DNA from: Candidatus Poribacteria bacterium
GTDB lineage: Bacteria > Poribacteria > WGA-4E > WGA-3G
Assembly: GCA_022828145.1 (NCBI GenBank)
Contig: JAJEJA010000073.1
Coordinates: 124,001-188,000, forward strand
Direction: 5' to 3'
Length of the DNA: 64,000 nt
Under the pieces are notes generated by a model. It saw nothing but the letters and a program-made list of their open reading frames with translations. It had not been told where the DNA came from and searched no databases. Each line of letters starts with the position of its first letter. The stretch's first letter is position 1. This document shows positions 1 to 10,143 of this stretch, in pieces. The position numbers and the translations under genes were made by a program.

Positions 1-896
1 TTGAAGTCGAAAAGCCGCTTTGTGTTGATTTAGTCCAAGCGGATACCATCCTCCAAAAGGCACAAGAGAAAAACGCTCGCGTCGTCGTACACCATCAACG
101 CCGCGTAAGTCCAACTATCCAAGCCGTTGCAAAGGTACTTGATGCAGGAGAAATTGGTGAACTAAGATATATGTACGCATGTGGTAAAGGATACTATGCG
201 GGGTACGGACTCATGAACATTGGAACGCATGTCGTTAACAATATGCTACGTTTCGGTGGACACTGTAGAAGTGTTGTGACACAAGCAACCGCTGGAGGAC
301 GACAACTGACACCAGAGGATGTTATCCCTGCCCCTGCAGGAATGGGTATTGTCGCAGGTGAATATACCACATCAACGCTACAATTTGATAACAATGTCAC
401 GGGTACATTAATTCAACAAAGATTTCAAAAGGTAACCAGTGATGCTTATGTGCTTGAACTCTACGGAAGTGAAGGGAGACTGTTCTGGTCTGAACTGAAA
501 GGGGCATGGTGGTTACCAACCCCACATTTTCTCCCCGACGGTACGCATGACCAGTGGGAAAAACTGACACCTATCATTCCAGAACATTTCGACAAAGATA
601 AAGATGCGGATATTGATGATTACTGTCTCGTTGACGAATATGTAAACGCACTTGATGAAGACCGAGAACATCAGTGTAGCGGTGAAGAAGGCCGTCATGT
701 TATGGAGATCCTAATGGGCATATTTGAATCAGCAGTATATGGAGAACGTGTTGACCTGCCACAGAAAAACCGAGATCATCCGTTGCTCAGATGGAGAAAT
801 GAAAACGGGTTAAGTACACCAGACGAAATGCCACGAGATTACGGTTCATGGTTGAATCAAGAAACTGAACGACTATACGGACAGAAGAAAGACTAA
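1..896 (+). CDS. Gfo/Idh/MocA family oxidoreductase, 5' end outside window
   Basis: NAD(P)-dependent oxidoreductase of the Gfo/Idh/MocA family, which usually oxidises or reduces sugars, inositols or their derivatives. The reading frame is open from base 3. It starts inside the typical EKP motif (EVEKPLCVD) that supplies the family's conserved lysine, so the Rossmann nucleotide-binding half lies upstream of the window. The visible part is the C-terminal substrate-binding alpha/beta domain, with the family-like GTHVVNNMLRF segment. It is followed 20 bp later by a PhyH dioxygenase and then an enolase-superfamily dehydratase on the same strand, suggesting a sugar or sugar-acid catabolic operon. 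The substrate cannot be told from sequence. An ATG at 171 is internal and is not the real start. Confidence 0.85.
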   Translation, partial: EVEKPLCVDLVQADTILQKAQEKNARVVVHHQRRVSPTIQAVAKVLDAGEIGELRYMYACGKGYYAGYGLMNIGTHVVNNMLRFGGHCRSVVTQATAGGRQLTPEDVIPAPAGMGIVAGEYTTSTLQFDNNVTGTLIQQRFQKVTSDAYVLELYGSEGRLFWSELKGAWWLPTPHFLPDGTHDQWEKLTPIIPEHFDKDKDADIDDYCLVDEYVNALDEDREHQCSGEEGRHVMEILMGIFESAVYGERVDLPQKNRDHPLLRWRNENGLSTPDEMPRDYGSWLNQETERLYGQKKD

Positions 897-916
897 CAAC
901 TTTTCTGGAGATTACT

Positions 917-1723
917 ATGCCAAATCCTACAACAAATGCAGACAATTTACCGCCAATCCCACTCACTGAAGAACAACGATTCTTGTTTGATACGCGAGGA
1001 TGGCTCCTATTCCCAAGTGTTCTGAGTGAAACAGAAACCGAAGAGATGCGCGAATTCTGTTATCAACTCCAACAGAACCCAGAATCAATCTCAGAACACC
1101 ATCGTTCATCAATCGGCGGTCCACTGGAAACACTTACAGACCACCCAGTTGTATTAGGTTTCATGAACGAATTTCTGACATCCGGATACGCAAACGATAA
1201 CTGCTACGGATTTAGGTTTGAAGGCACTTTTCTCACCATACGAGGAATGGGACACGATAACTTCCGACCACACGGCGGACGTGGTATGCTCAATTTCCCA
1301 GGTAATTCGCATACCTACCATTTACACCACGACAGAGCACATAGCGGACTCACACGGGTTGTCTGGGAACTCAACCCTGTAAAAGAACGCGGCGGTGGAA
1401 CGATGTTCTTAACAGGAAGTCATAAAGGCGCGTTTCCCGCTCCACAATCTACTGCAGACCGAAATTCACCCCTATGGGAAGACTACAGTTGTCCTGCAGG
1501 ATCAATGTTGGTGTTTACCGAAGCAATTACACACACCGGTGCAAAATGGACAGATGATACACATGACCGTGTCGCAGTTTTCAATTGCTATAATACCGTA
1601 GGAAACAAATGGCACAAGTGGCAACCGAATCCAAGACACCTTGAAGAAATGCCATTCAAGAGACAAACACTCTTCCGCCCCGTCTATTGTCAGGATAACA
1701 CACCCTCTTTAGATGCGGTATGA
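917..1723 (+). CDS. Phytanoyl-CoA dioxygenase (PhyH) family protein
   Basis: Fe(II)/2-oxoglutarate-dependent oxygenase of the PhyH family, 268 aa. Probable iron ligands are H137-x-D139 in the HLHHDRAH stretch and the distal H206 in TEAITHTGAKW. R218 in HDRVAVFN is the likely 2-oxoglutarate-binding arginine. A GGAG ribosome-binding site lies just before the ATG. The stop is 10 bp upstream of the next gene's start, so the two are probably cotranscribed. PhyH paralogs of this type are often numerous in sponge-associated and marine uncultured bacteria and have unknown small-molecule substrates. The fatty-acid substrate implied by the family name should not be assumed. Confidence 0.85.
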   Translation: MPNPTTNADNLPPIPLTEEQRFLFDTRGWLLFPSVLSETETEEMREFCYQLQQNPESISEHHRSSIGGPLETLTDHPVVLGFMNEFLTSGYANDNCYGFRFEGTFLTIRGMGHDNFRPHGGRGMLNFPGNSHTYHLHHDRAHSGLTRVVWELNPVKERGGGTMFLTGSHKGAFPAPQSTADRNSPLWEDYSCPAGSMLVFTEAITHTGAKWTDDTHDRVAVFNCYNTVGNKWHKWQPNPRHLEEMPFKRQTLFRPVYCQDNTPSLDAV

Positions 1724-1733
1724 GGAATACATC

Positions 1734-2867
1734 ATGAAAATAACCGATGTCCAATCTTTCGTTACTTCATCAGGACATTTTTTCGTCAAAGTAGAGACTG
1801 ATACCGGTATATACGGCGTAGGTGAAGGCGGTATCAGACGTCGCGCTATCGCTTTAGCTGAAGTTGTACGGTCGTTTGATCCGATACTCATCGGGGCAAA
1901 CCCATTCCAAATCGAACATCTATGGCAAGTCATGTTCCGAGGTGGCTTCTTTCCAGGGGGTGTCGTTCAATCCGCTGCTGTCAGTGCTGTGGACATCGCA
2001 TTGTGGGATATCAAAGGAAAGGCACTAAATGTTCCTGTGTATGAACTACTGGGAGGACGCACAAGAGACAAGGTCGCCTGTTATCCACATAACGGTGGTA
2101 GCTCAATAGATAAACTTGTTGAGAGTTGTCAGAAAACATATCAGGAAGGATGGAAGTTCGCAAGATGGGGATTAGCAGACGGAAGCGATAAAGAATCTTT
2201 TGAACCGAGACGCGCTGTAAAATACGGGATAGAACAGGTAAAAGCTGTCCGGGAAGCATTAGGAGATGATATAAACATACTCGTTGATGTGCATACACGT
2301 CTTGATCCAGTGGATAGTTTGGATTTTTGTAAGAGCGTTGAACAGTATAATCCCTTCTTCATTGAGGACCCGATCAGAAGTGAAAACCCAGCAAGTCTTA
2401 GAAGACTCCGACAACAAACTTCCGTGCCAATTGCTGTTGGAGAACAGTACGATAGCAAATGGACTTTCAGAGAAGTTATTGAGGAAGACTTATTAGATTA
2501 CTGTCGTGTTGACCTGTGTATAGCGGGAGGATTAACAGAGGCACGTAAAATCGCAGGATGGTGTGAAACACATTACATTCACTTAGCACCCCACAACCCT
2601 TTGGGACCTGTATCTACAGCTGCATGTTTACACCTCTGTTTAGCATCTTCACTTGTTGGTGTGCAGGAACTACCACGAGCTCCGATGTCTTCATTGACAG
2701 ATGTTTTCCCCGTGCAAGTCCCTTATGAATCTGGACATCTGTTACCCCCCGAATCCCCCGGATTGGGCATAGAATTCAACGAAGAAGCACTCAAAAACGT
2801 CACCACACAGGAATATGGACCCCCAAGCGGCTATCAAAGAGATGACGGGTCCTATACAAATTGGTAG
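1734..2867 (+). CDS. Mandelate racemase/enolase-superfamily dehydratase, D-galactonate dehydratase-like
   Basis: Acid-sugar dehydratase of the enolase superfamily, 377 aa. The start at 1734 (MKITDVQSF) is preferred because GAGGA lies 8 bp upstream and the longer frame would overlap the PhyH gene. Visible active-site residues are D185-x-H187 (VDVHTRL), E211 (FFIEDPI), E237 (AVGEQYD) and H287 (APHNPLGP). They match the D183/H185, E209, E235 and H285 set of E. coli galactonate dehydratase with a constant +2 offset. This makes a galactonate-dehydratase-type reaction (Mg-dependent beta-elimination from a sugar acid) the best guess. Neighbouring Gfo/Idh/MocA and PhyH genes fit sugar-acid breakdown. 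Exact substrate is unproven. Confidence 0.85.
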   Translation: MKITDVQSFVTSSGHFFVKVETDTGIYGVGEGGIRRRAIALAEVVRSFDPILIGANPFQIEHLWQVMFRGGFFPGGVVQSAAVSAVDIALWDIKGKALNVPVYELLGGRTRDKVACYPHNGGSSIDKLVESCQKTYQEGWKFARWGLADGSDKESFEPRRAVKYGIEQVKAVREALGDDINILVDVHTRLDPVDSLDFCKSVEQYNPFFIEDPIRSENPASLRRLRQQTSVPIAVGEQYDSKWTFREVIEEDLLDYCRVDLCIAGGLTEARKIAGWCETHYIHLAPHNPLGPVSTAACLHLCLASSLVGVQELPRAPMSSLTDVFPVQVPYESGHLLPPESPGLGIEFNEEALKNVTTQEYGPPSGYQRDDGSYTNW

Positions 2868-3033
2868 GTATTTCAATCAAGCACTTGCTTCAGAAATAGA
2901 TGCTGATTATGTTCGCATTACTCGGGAACGTATAGAAGAGTATTCTGATGGAGAATTGTTGTTACGTCCAATGGGAAAACCGATACATCAACCTTCAGGA
3001 AATGAGCAGGCAGCTCAACTCCCTTTAGATTAA
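2848..3033 (+). pseudogene. Remnant of a DNA methyltransferase C-terminus
   Basis: About 60 codons overlapping the end of the dehydratase gene in another frame (IGRYFNQALASEIDADYVRI, then ERIEEYSDGELLLRPMGKP). They resemble the last part of a site-specific DNA methylase, after the FxGSGT SAM motif, where the sequence typically returns to an xxxIDxxYVxxAxERI strand-helix. There is no catalytic DPPY motif and no SAM-binding loop, and no plausible start, so this is a decayed fragment. It is probably a leftover of another restriction-modification gene at the edge of the defence island. Recognition rests on motif memory, not an alignment. Confidence 0.45.
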
Positions 3034-3043
3034 AAGTGCCAAC

Positions 3044-4518
3044 TCAATCCTCCCTTATAGGTTTCAAGTGGTGTGAGGTAAGATCCCATAAGAGTAGCGT
3101 CCCGTCCTCACCTGCTGTTGTTAGAGTATTCACATCAGGACTAAACACTGCAGACTTTACCTTACCTGCGTGTCCTTTTAAAGTATGTTCGATCATTCCT
3201 GACGATGTATCAAATACTTGAACCGTTCCCTTCCAGCCTTCACTTGCAGCGATTTTATTCCCATCCGGACTAAATGCCAATGGCATGCAATACCACCCTA
3301 TAACCAATTCCCTTTTGACTGTTTGCGTTGCAATATCCAATAGAGAAACCTTGTTCCCCACATCAAAGGCAATTGTTTTCCCATCAGGACTCATGACAGT
3401 GCTCCCTATACTGAATTCTTTGGCTTCAATTGAACCCTTAAGTTTACCTGACTCTGCATCCCAAATTTCAACCTTTTTGTCTCTACCAGCAGTGATTAAT
3501 TTTCCATCAGGACTATGTCCCATAACCAGACATTCCGATTGTTTTTTCCTGATAATCCAAAGATAGCAATTGTATTTCCATCTGGACTGAAAACTATGTC
3601 CTCTATCCTTCCGGTTCGTTTAAGCTTATTTACTGGTTTACCTGTTGTAGTATTCCACAGTTGTACCCCATCTTCTGCCGTTATTGCAAGCATTTCTCTA
3701 TTTGGACTGTATGCTATGCTGTTACTTAACTTTCCCATACCATCTTCAAGTGTTTTTTTAAGTTTCCCTGTTGTAGTATCCCAGAGTAACACTGTGTTAG
3801 TGTTACTTCGTGTAGCGATAGTAGAACCATCAGAATTAAACGAAAAACTATACGGTGTTGTGATGTTGCCAGCGATTCTGTACCTGAATTCACCTGTTGA
3901 GGTATCCCACAAACGGACTTTTCCATCCTCAGCACCAATAGCGAACAAATTTCCTTTCGGACTGAAAGCGATACAGAAGAACATTAGTGCTTCCTCTCCA
4001 GATAATCCGCTACTGCCCTCAAGCGTAAACTTCAATTCCATTGTAATCGCATCCCATAATTGTGTCGTCCCACCCGTATCAGCTATAGCGATAGTCTGTC
4101 CATCGGGACTAAAGGTAACGTAATGAGGGTAGTGGAATTCTCCAGGGAGAGTGCCTTTAAGTTCTTGTGTTCGTGTATCCCACAGTTGCACATCTTTCCT
4201 GTCCCCGATTACAGCGATTGTGCTTCCATCCGAATTATAGACGACAGTATAATCTGCCAAACCTGTGTTTTTGGTCAGTAGAGCCAGTTCAACACCTGTC
4301 AAAGCATCGTAAATCCAAACACCAATATCGCTAACTACTGCAAGTTGCCGACCATCTGGCGAAAACGCAATATCGTTCACAGGACCTTTACCGAATCGAG
4401 TAATAACACCTTTAGGTAAATGCCATTGGGATGTGTTTTGTGCTGCACTTAGAATTGTTTGATTATTTGACAGAATATATAACCATAACAAGATAGTAAC
4501 AATCGATCGTATTTTCAT
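3044..4518 (-). pseudogene. WD40-repeat exported protein, broken by internal deletion/frameshift
   Basis: Beta-propeller protein read from 4518 (MKIRSIVT, signal-peptide-like N-terminus, GGAG at -7 to -10) with repeats of the form FSPDGxxIA...LWDTxTGKL. The frame ends after NVWLWDIVLMEN near 3496. A second frame continues from GHSPDGKLI (about 3520) to 3044 with at least three further blades. The first frame stops at the WD end of one blade and the second resumes at the SPDG start of the next, so about 20 residues plus a frame were lost in a repeat-to-repeat deletion. The N-terminus (LPKGVITRFGKGPVNDIAFSPDG) is closely similar to the intact WD40 gene at 54364-56688. It may be expressed as a truncated propeller. 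Confidence 0.75.
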
Positions 4519-4529
4519 ATATGACTCCA

Positions 4530-4561
4530 TACATTCAAAAGTTTCGTCCAATTTTCAGGTG
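4530..4561. repeat. 32-bp direct repeat, copy 1 (scar of an antitoxin-like gene)
   Basis: These 32 bases recur exactly at 25167-25198. At 25 kb they encode part of a small reading frame (PENWTKLLNV on the minus strand). Here the same peptide is preserved for ten codons and then runs into a stop just before the WD40 start. This is consistent with a deleted copy of that small gene or a recombination scar. The two copies lie at opposite ends of the restriction-modification island, in the same orientation. Confidence 0.7.
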
Positions 4562-4615
4562 CTCTGGCAGCTCAGGACAGAGGATTGTGTTCGTCAAAAA
4601 GGTTGTAGTCAATGT

Positions 4616-7189
4616 CTAACTGTCCGTTAATGTAGTGCTGAATACATCCCAGAATGGATTTTCATTTGTTTTATTATAGAATGGCAAACCGATCAAACGA
4701 AAATCCTTACTGTCAATTGTTAAAAGTTTGTCTTTAAATTCGGCAGTTATCTCTTTCATGAATTTTTCTTTCCATTGGTCAGTCGGTTGGAGAAATTTGC
4801 CTTTAGGTTCAATGAAGAATTGAAAACAGACCAATTTCCCTTTTTTCTCTTCAAGGAACAAGGCGAAATCAGGATAAAACGCCTGCCCATCGGAGAAGCT
4901 ATAGATAGCAAAGTGCTTTTCGTTGCGAAGCAGATAGATCTCGTTATAATCTACAGCTAAATCCTTAACCTTTCTGATTAATAGTTCAGCAAAAGCTTTT
5001 TCTTCGCTCGTGCCGTAAAGCGTGTTGAAAGGAAACCAATCCTTATCCTCAAATTGTTGATCTATAGTTGAGCGTGGGTTTCGTCTGTCAAACTTCAAGA
5101 GTTTATCTTTGAAAATATCATGAACCTGTTTTGGTCGGAATTGTTTTGTTCCCTGGAATTCAGTTACTTGTTCTCGAATTTCAGACTCTATTTGACTTAA
5201 CAACCCTTCACATGCGGACAGTTTTGCTGATCGATTCTCTTCCAAATCGGAGGTATTACCCTTGAAAGTGATTGCCAAACCACCCAGAAAGTTCTCCGAT
5301 GTCATAAATTCACGGACAGATGTTAAATGTGGGAAATAGTGTTTGAGCGATGCAAATGTGAAAAACGGATTATACGCAATTGCGGATCTCAGAATATTCT
5401 GTTCAATATCACCGATAGGGATGTCCTTCGGATCTTCGTTCTGTTCCACCGGTGGTGCTTCATTCTCCATCGCGGTAGTTTGACTTACGAAACCTGTCCG
5501 AATGATGTACTCGTAGTTTTTCTTTTTCACACTTAGACTTGCTAAGTCGTCAAAAGAGTTGACATGTTGGTAATCTTTCGGTACCTGATCATTAAGCCAG
5601 ATAACACCGAATTTGTAAAAATTGGTTTTCTTGAATTTGTCTTTCAACTTTAGTTCACGAGTCACGACGCGTTCGTCCATCATACCTTGTTCAATTAGTG
5701 CAGTGCGGATTTCAGAGATGTAGCGCGAATCGTGAATACTGTGGTAATGGAGTTCTTCCAACACGCGGAGTTCATGGTTTAGTTCCTCATCAAACTTACG
5801 GAGAAACTGATATGGATGGTCTGGCAGCACAAAAGGAAAATAACGGGCACCGCGTCCAATAAGTTGAGCTTCGGACATTGTCGTCTTTCCAATTTTACCT
5901 TGTCCTGAGTCGCGGGTTTCGTAGCAACGGACAATATCAAATAGGTTTAACACATCCCATCCTTCATTGAGTTTCTGCACGGCAAAGATAGCACGGATCA
6001 GATTGTTTTTATCTTCAAGTGTGTTTACTTGTATCTGATAGTTCTTCTTTTCGTCTTCATCGTTAACTGAGAGGCAGTATGCTTCCTGAAATTCGTGTTT
6101 CAGGCGTTGTATCAGTTGTTCAGTGCTGATTCCATTTTCATCAAAAAAGCGGAATGCTTGTTGAACAATCTCAAGTGGTGATGTTCGAATGTCTTGAATT
6201 TGGTCTGCGGTTAGTCCTTCAATCAGTTTGTGAAAGTTTTCTTTGTTTTGTTCTGATTGTGCGATTGTTCTCTGTGCCTTGAACAGAATAACTGGTTTTA
6301 GGTTAATACCGTTTTTCTCCGCGACCTCCTGCTTATAGTAATTGAGTATGAGTGCTTGCAAGATACGTGAGTCCTGATCTAAATCGGAATGTACAAGCAC
6401 AACCTCTTTTGAAAACTTGTCATTCCGATAATTGATTAGGTCATACTGATAGATGATCTTATTCCGATATTTTTGGACCATCGCGGGTGTTTCATAATCG
6501 TGTGTGGCGGTGAATTCCAACAATAGATTAGCATCATTGGACGTAAAGATACGCTGCACCGTGTTTTCCCAACTTTCAAATAATTCCATTCCTGTTTGTG
6601 TTTTTGTGCTAACGTTCATGTGATGTGCTTCATCTGCCAACAACACAATTTGCTGTTCAGCGAAATTTTCATAAGTTAAGGAATCTTCCTTTTCCGTTGT
6701 CATGTCGGTGTGGAGTTGTTGAATAGTCGTGAAGCATATATTGATGTCGTTTTCGTTAACTCCTTCAAAATTCTCTACTTGGGTCACTGCTATCGGTTTA
6801 CCATCAAAACGGATGTCTTGATTGAAAAGGTATTTCGCAGCACGCGGGTTAAGGAAGTTGTCCTTTGTCTTTTCTATGATATTGGTAGAGTTAACAAAAA
6901 AGAGGAAGTTGCGATGCCCTTTTTCATAGAGGTAAAGAATCAGACCTGCCATGATAAGTGTCTTACCACTGCCGGTTGCCATGTTGAACAGCAGATGTAG
7001 AGGACTTTCTTTGTCTTCAAATTCGTTTTCAAAACAGAGGATAAACCGTACGAATGCTTCCTCTTGGTAAGGACGGAGGGGGAAGGCGGGGTTTAGGTTA
7101 TCTGTGATGTATGTGGGAATATCGGTTTCTCGGAGGGTTTTCCGTCCGAATTCCTCCAGGATCGTTTCGTGTAAAAATTTATTCTGCAT
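4616..7189 (-). CDS. Type III-like restriction enzyme Res subunit (SF2 helicase plus PD-(D/E)XK nuclease)
   Basis: DNA-dependent ATPase/endonuclease subunit, 857 aa. Walker A ATGSGKT is at residues 71-77, the DEAH Walker B (LLADEAHH) at 186-189, and helicase motif VI-like AQLIGRGARYFPF near the middle. A C-terminal PD-(D/E)XK nuclease is visible as YPDFALFL followed by FIEPKG (acidic residue, then E-x-K). Its ATG overlaps the stop of the upstream 984-aa gene by one base (TAATG), implying translational coupling. The partner methyltransferase is the Mod at 10787-12739. Two uncharacterised genes lie between them, which is not the ordinary mod-res order. EcoP1I/EcoP15I-type cleavage after translocation is the family expectation. 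Confidence 0.85.
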   Translation of the reverse strand: MQNKFLHETILEEFGRKTLRETDIPTYITDNLNPAFPLRPYQEEAFVRFILCFENEFEDKESPLHLLFNMATGSGKTLIMAGLILYLYEKGHRNFLFFVNSTNIIEKTKDNFLNPRAAKYLFNQDIRFDGKPIAVTQVENFEGVNENDINICFTTIQQLHTDMTTEKEDSLTYENFAEQQIVLLADEAHHMNVSTKTQTGMELFESWENTVQRIFTSNDANLLLEFTATHDYETPAMVQKYRNKIIYQYDLINYRNDKFSKEVVLVHSDLDQDSRILQALILNYYKQEVAEKNGINLKPVILFKAQRTIAQSEQNKENFHKLIEGLTADQIQDIRTSPLEIVQQAFRFFDENGISTEQLIQRLKHEFQEAYCLSVNDEDEKKNYQIQVNTLEDKNNLIRAIFAVQKLNEGWDVLNLFDIVRCYETRDSGQGKIGKTTMSEAQLIGRGARYFPFVLPDHPYQFLRKFDEELNHELRVLEELHYHSIHDSRYISEIRTALIEQGMMDERVVTRELKLKDKFKKTNFYKFGVIWLNDQVPKDYQHVNSFDDLASLSVKKKNYEYIIRTGFVSQTTAMENEAPPVEQNEDPKDIPIGDIEQNILRSAIAYNPFFTFASLKHYFPHLTSVREFMTSENFLGGLAITFKGNTSDLEENRSAKLSACEGLLSQIESEIREQVTEFQGTKQFRPKQVHDIFKDKLLKFDRRNPRSTIDQQFEDKDWFPFNTLYGTSEEKAFAELLIRKVKDLAVDYNEIYLLRNEKHFAIYSFSDGQAFYPDFALFLEEKKGKLVCFQFFIEPKGKFLQPTDQWKEKFMKEITAEFKDKLLTIDSKDFRLIGLPFYNKTNENPFWDVFSTTLTDS

Positions 7190-10143
7190 TATATTCCCAA
7201 ATCTTGTTGTTCTTCACTAATTGCGAGTTGCGAAAATTCCGATCTACCAGCGCGTAGTAGGTTGTTAAGGGCGCGTTCTGCATTTTCCTGCACAATAGTA
7301 TCTATGCTATTACGCCCTGCTCTTAGGATGGTTTCTGCTTCCTCTGTTTGCATGTAGATGTTATCATGAATACCTTCGGTTAACTTTGCAAAGCACTCAA
7401 CCACCAAATCGGTATGTTTTGGAAGCATTTGGCATAATTCCTTCAAATAAATTTCCCAATCTTCTACTTCGCCTTTGCATGCATCTATGACTTTGGAATA
7501 TGCCTTCAATCGCCATTTAGCGTCCAAACACTCAGCTTGCAACCAATAAGTAAAATAACGGAGTTCTCCCTGTTCTCCCTGTTTGAGTCGCCACTTAAAG
7601 AATTTTTTTACTTTGTCTTTCATACTTTGGTCTAAGTCTTTTCCAGTATTCGTTAAGCGATGACCGATTGTGTTAAAAAGATTTGCCCAAAGTTCTTGTT
7701 TTTCGTCAGTTTGCCGGTAAAATCTTTCAAGTAGACTTTCTTGACCGTTAAGTGGGAACATTTCCCACAGATAATAGGTGAAAAGGCGTTCACCGAAGAC
7801 ATCGATTGGTTGTCGTGCGATGAGATCATGATTTTTGAAATCAGATAAATGTTGTAAAGCAGAGTTGAAATCGTCTTTAAGAATCTCAAAGAGTGGCTTA
7901 ACTGCTTCATTACAGAGTACAAAACTACTAAATGCTATGTACCATTCTTGGCGTTTACTTTGTGTTTGCGGAAAGAAATCTGATTTATGCTCAATTGCCC
8001 ACTTCTCATTCAGACTGTAAATTGAACCATAATTCTTGCCTAAAATAGCATACTCAGGCGGCGTTAGCGGATAATCGGTTTTTGAGATAAACCGTTTTTC
8101 AAGAATTGATACTAATTCGGGAACTTTACATTCAGGTTCATGTCTCCGTAGCCAGTAGCCGAATTTGACAAGGTCCTCCAATGCCCGACTTCGCGTATTA
8201 TTGATGCCTTCGGTGAGTGGATCATTGCGATATAATCCGTTTAGGTTGTTTCCATCCAGGTACCAATCATACTGTGTGCAAAGTGTGTCCAGGATCTTTG
8301 CGAGTTTTTCGCGGAAAGTAATGGGGACATTTATATTTTTTGTAAGACATACACTAATAAAGTCACCGACAGCCCGTCGTGCATTGCTCCAGTTTTTATT
8401 CTCTCTGGATTCATCATCTTGTTTATAGTCAGAACCGTGCTCACGATCTGGATGTGAAAGCACCCATTCGCTGAACGTTAACCACTGATTGAGTTGGTCA
8501 AAGTTCTTTTCCTTTACAAGTGCTTCTATTGCATAAACCATCATGCGAATGTAAATAGGTCTCTCAATCTGATCGCTATTTTTCATCCAAAACTTTAGTC
8601 TGTTAGGATCGGGAATGATTGACTCTTTGAAAACGGTCTGAAATGTGTTGGCAAGTGCTTCAATATTGATCCGGCCAAACGAATTGTCTTTGACATATTC
8701 ATCGCTCTTTTCCCAGTTGTTTATGAAGTCAAGTAATTCCTCGTCTGTACGATTAGACAGGTCTTCAGGTGTGCTTGGGCTGCGCTCAGAGACACCACCG
8801 TATCTAACTTCTTTTTTATATGGTGGATAATCCTCATCGGAAATTGGTTTATTGACTTTATCTTGTAATTCTTTGAAACGAGTTTCATATTTTCCAAATA
8901 GAACAGATTCAAAAGGTCTTAGCTGCATCCAATGGAAACGCTGCTGACGTTCTTTGAAGCGTTTTTCGGTGAATTCTTCACCTAACCATCCTACTACCCA
9001 ATGACGATAGTTTTCTTTTGATGGGCCGTCAAGGATAGTATCAAAAATTCGGGTGCGTTCTACCTCAGATAGTAACGTTTCTTTGAAATGTTCACAGGAA
9101 CGTCGTATCATATGTTGGAATTCATAATGGTGTTCCCACAACCCATAATCTTCGTGCGTCAAGATAAGTTCCCGAATCCACGGTTTAGTCTGTTCATTTG
9201 GATATTGGGCGTAAAGATGATGACGTAAGCGTCTGAAAATTAACCACTGTTGCTTTCGTAAAACATTATCTAAATCCGCAACAATGTTTGACGATTGTTC
9301 AAACACCTTCTCACATACATAGGTTAGTGTATGAACGAGTGTTTTCTCGGGATTTTCGTGGTCATTATCTTGTCCATGAACGCGGTTACACCATATCTCA
9401 GAATAGTCTTCCTCTTTCACAAGATCTTCGTGATGTTTTCGCAAATAAATCATGGCCGCTGTAGTATCAATAAGAAGACATGCAACTTTATAAGGCTCCT
9501 TTTCAGCAAGTGGACGAATTCCTTTGGACATTATATTTGAGTATTCCCAGTGGTTATATTTAGCCACTGGATAAAGTGTTGTTCCTATTATCTCACGCCA
9601 ATCGTCTGTATTGTCTGAACGCTGCTTACGTTTTTTCTCTGACTGCGGGTCGGATACAAACGCAATCAATCTTTCTGCAAGTTTCAACGCTGCCGATGCT
9701 TGATTCTCCTCTGCCCAGTGTGCCAGTAGTTCTGCATATCTATGTTTTTGCCATTGGTGTTCTATACGTGTATACTCAAGTATTTTATCTTTTAGTTTCA
9801 CCGATTGTTTTCCGGTGAGCTGCAATGCAATATTTAGAATTCCATCATAGACAACGGGGTTATCAGTTTCCGGAAGATCTATCAACAACTTAACAACTTC
9901 ATCAGGAACATCTTTACAAACATTTTTGAGATATTGCATCTCGTGCCAATATGGGTATATAACAGTGCCATCATCAAATCGTTGGGCTTTTGGCGGATAC
10001 TTAAAACGACCTCGTTCAACAAGCGGTTGTAACCATAATGGATTTTCCAAACGCGAGAAAAAATACTTGCGCGCGGTTACCTTGTTGATTGAGGCAAGTG
10101 CCTTATCTACAAGTTTATCGGTTGGCTTCGTCCAAGATTTCAT
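7189..10143 (-). CDS. Large uncharacterised helical protein inserted in a type III-like RM operon (984 aa)
   Basis: Not assigned to a named family. The N-terminus has an FFSRLENPLWLQPL...GRFKYPP segment. From memory this resembles the opening of large bacterial proteins that combine all-alpha, HEAT/ARM-like repeats, some of them in defence contexts. The rest is rich in Trp, Leu, Glu and Lys and looks like continuous helices. I see no Walker A, no nuclease motif, no TM segment and no Zn cluster. It overlaps the 212-aa gene upstream by 29 bp and the Res gene downstream by 1 bp, so it is locked into the operon. A scaffold, DNA-clamp or phage-sensor role is inference only. Confidence 0.75.
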   Translation of the reverse strand: MKSWTKPTDKLVDKALASINKVTARKYFFSRLENPLWLQPLVERGRFKYPPKAQRFDDGTVIYPYWHEMQYLKNVCKDVPDEVVKLLIDLPETDNPVVYDGILNIALQLTGKQSVKLKDKILEYTRIEHQWQKHRYAELLAHWAEENQASAALKLAERLIAFVSDPQSEKKRKQRSDNTDDWREIIGTTLYPVAKYNHWEYSNIMSKGIRPLAEKEPYKVACLLIDTTAAMIYLRKHHEDLVKEEDYSEIWCNRVHGQDNDHENPEKTLVHTLTYVCEKVFEQSSNIVADLDNVLRKQQWLIFRRLRHHLYAQYPNEQTKPWIRELILTHEDYGLWEHHYEFQHMIRRSCEHFKETLLSEVERTRIFDTILDGPSKENYRHWVVGWLGEEFTEKRFKERQQRFHWMQLRPFESVLFGKYETRFKELQDKVNKPISDEDYPPYKKEVRYGGVSERSPSTPEDLSNRTDEELLDFINNWEKSDEYVKDNSFGRINIEALANTFQTVFKESIIPDPNRLKFWMKNSDQIERPIYIRMMVYAIEALVKEKNFDQLNQWLTFSEWVLSHPDREHGSDYKQDDESRENKNWSNARRAVGDFISVCLTKNINVPITFREKLAKILDTLCTQYDWYLDGNNLNGLYRNDPLTEGINNTRSRALEDLVKFGYWLRRHEPECKVPELVSILEKRFISKTDYPLTPPEYAILGKNYGSIYSLNEKWAIEHKSDFFPQTQSKRQEWYIAFSSFVLCNEAVKPLFEILKDDFNSALQHLSDFKNHDLIARQPIDVFGERLFTYYLWEMFPLNGQESLLERFYRQTDEKQELWANLFNTIGHRLTNTGKDLDQSMKDKVKKFFKWRLKQGEQGELRYFTYWLQAECLDAKWRLKAYSKVIDACKGEVEDWEIYLKELCQMLPKHTDLVVECFAKLTEGIHDNIYMQTEEAETILRAGRNSIDTIVQENAERALNNLLRAGRSEFSQLAISEEQQDLGI

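Noticed and set aside
3496-3523. Programmed ribosomal frameshift in the WD40 gene
   Set aside because: No slippery heptamer. The break removes about one blade's length between two repeat motifs, so a deletion explains it better.
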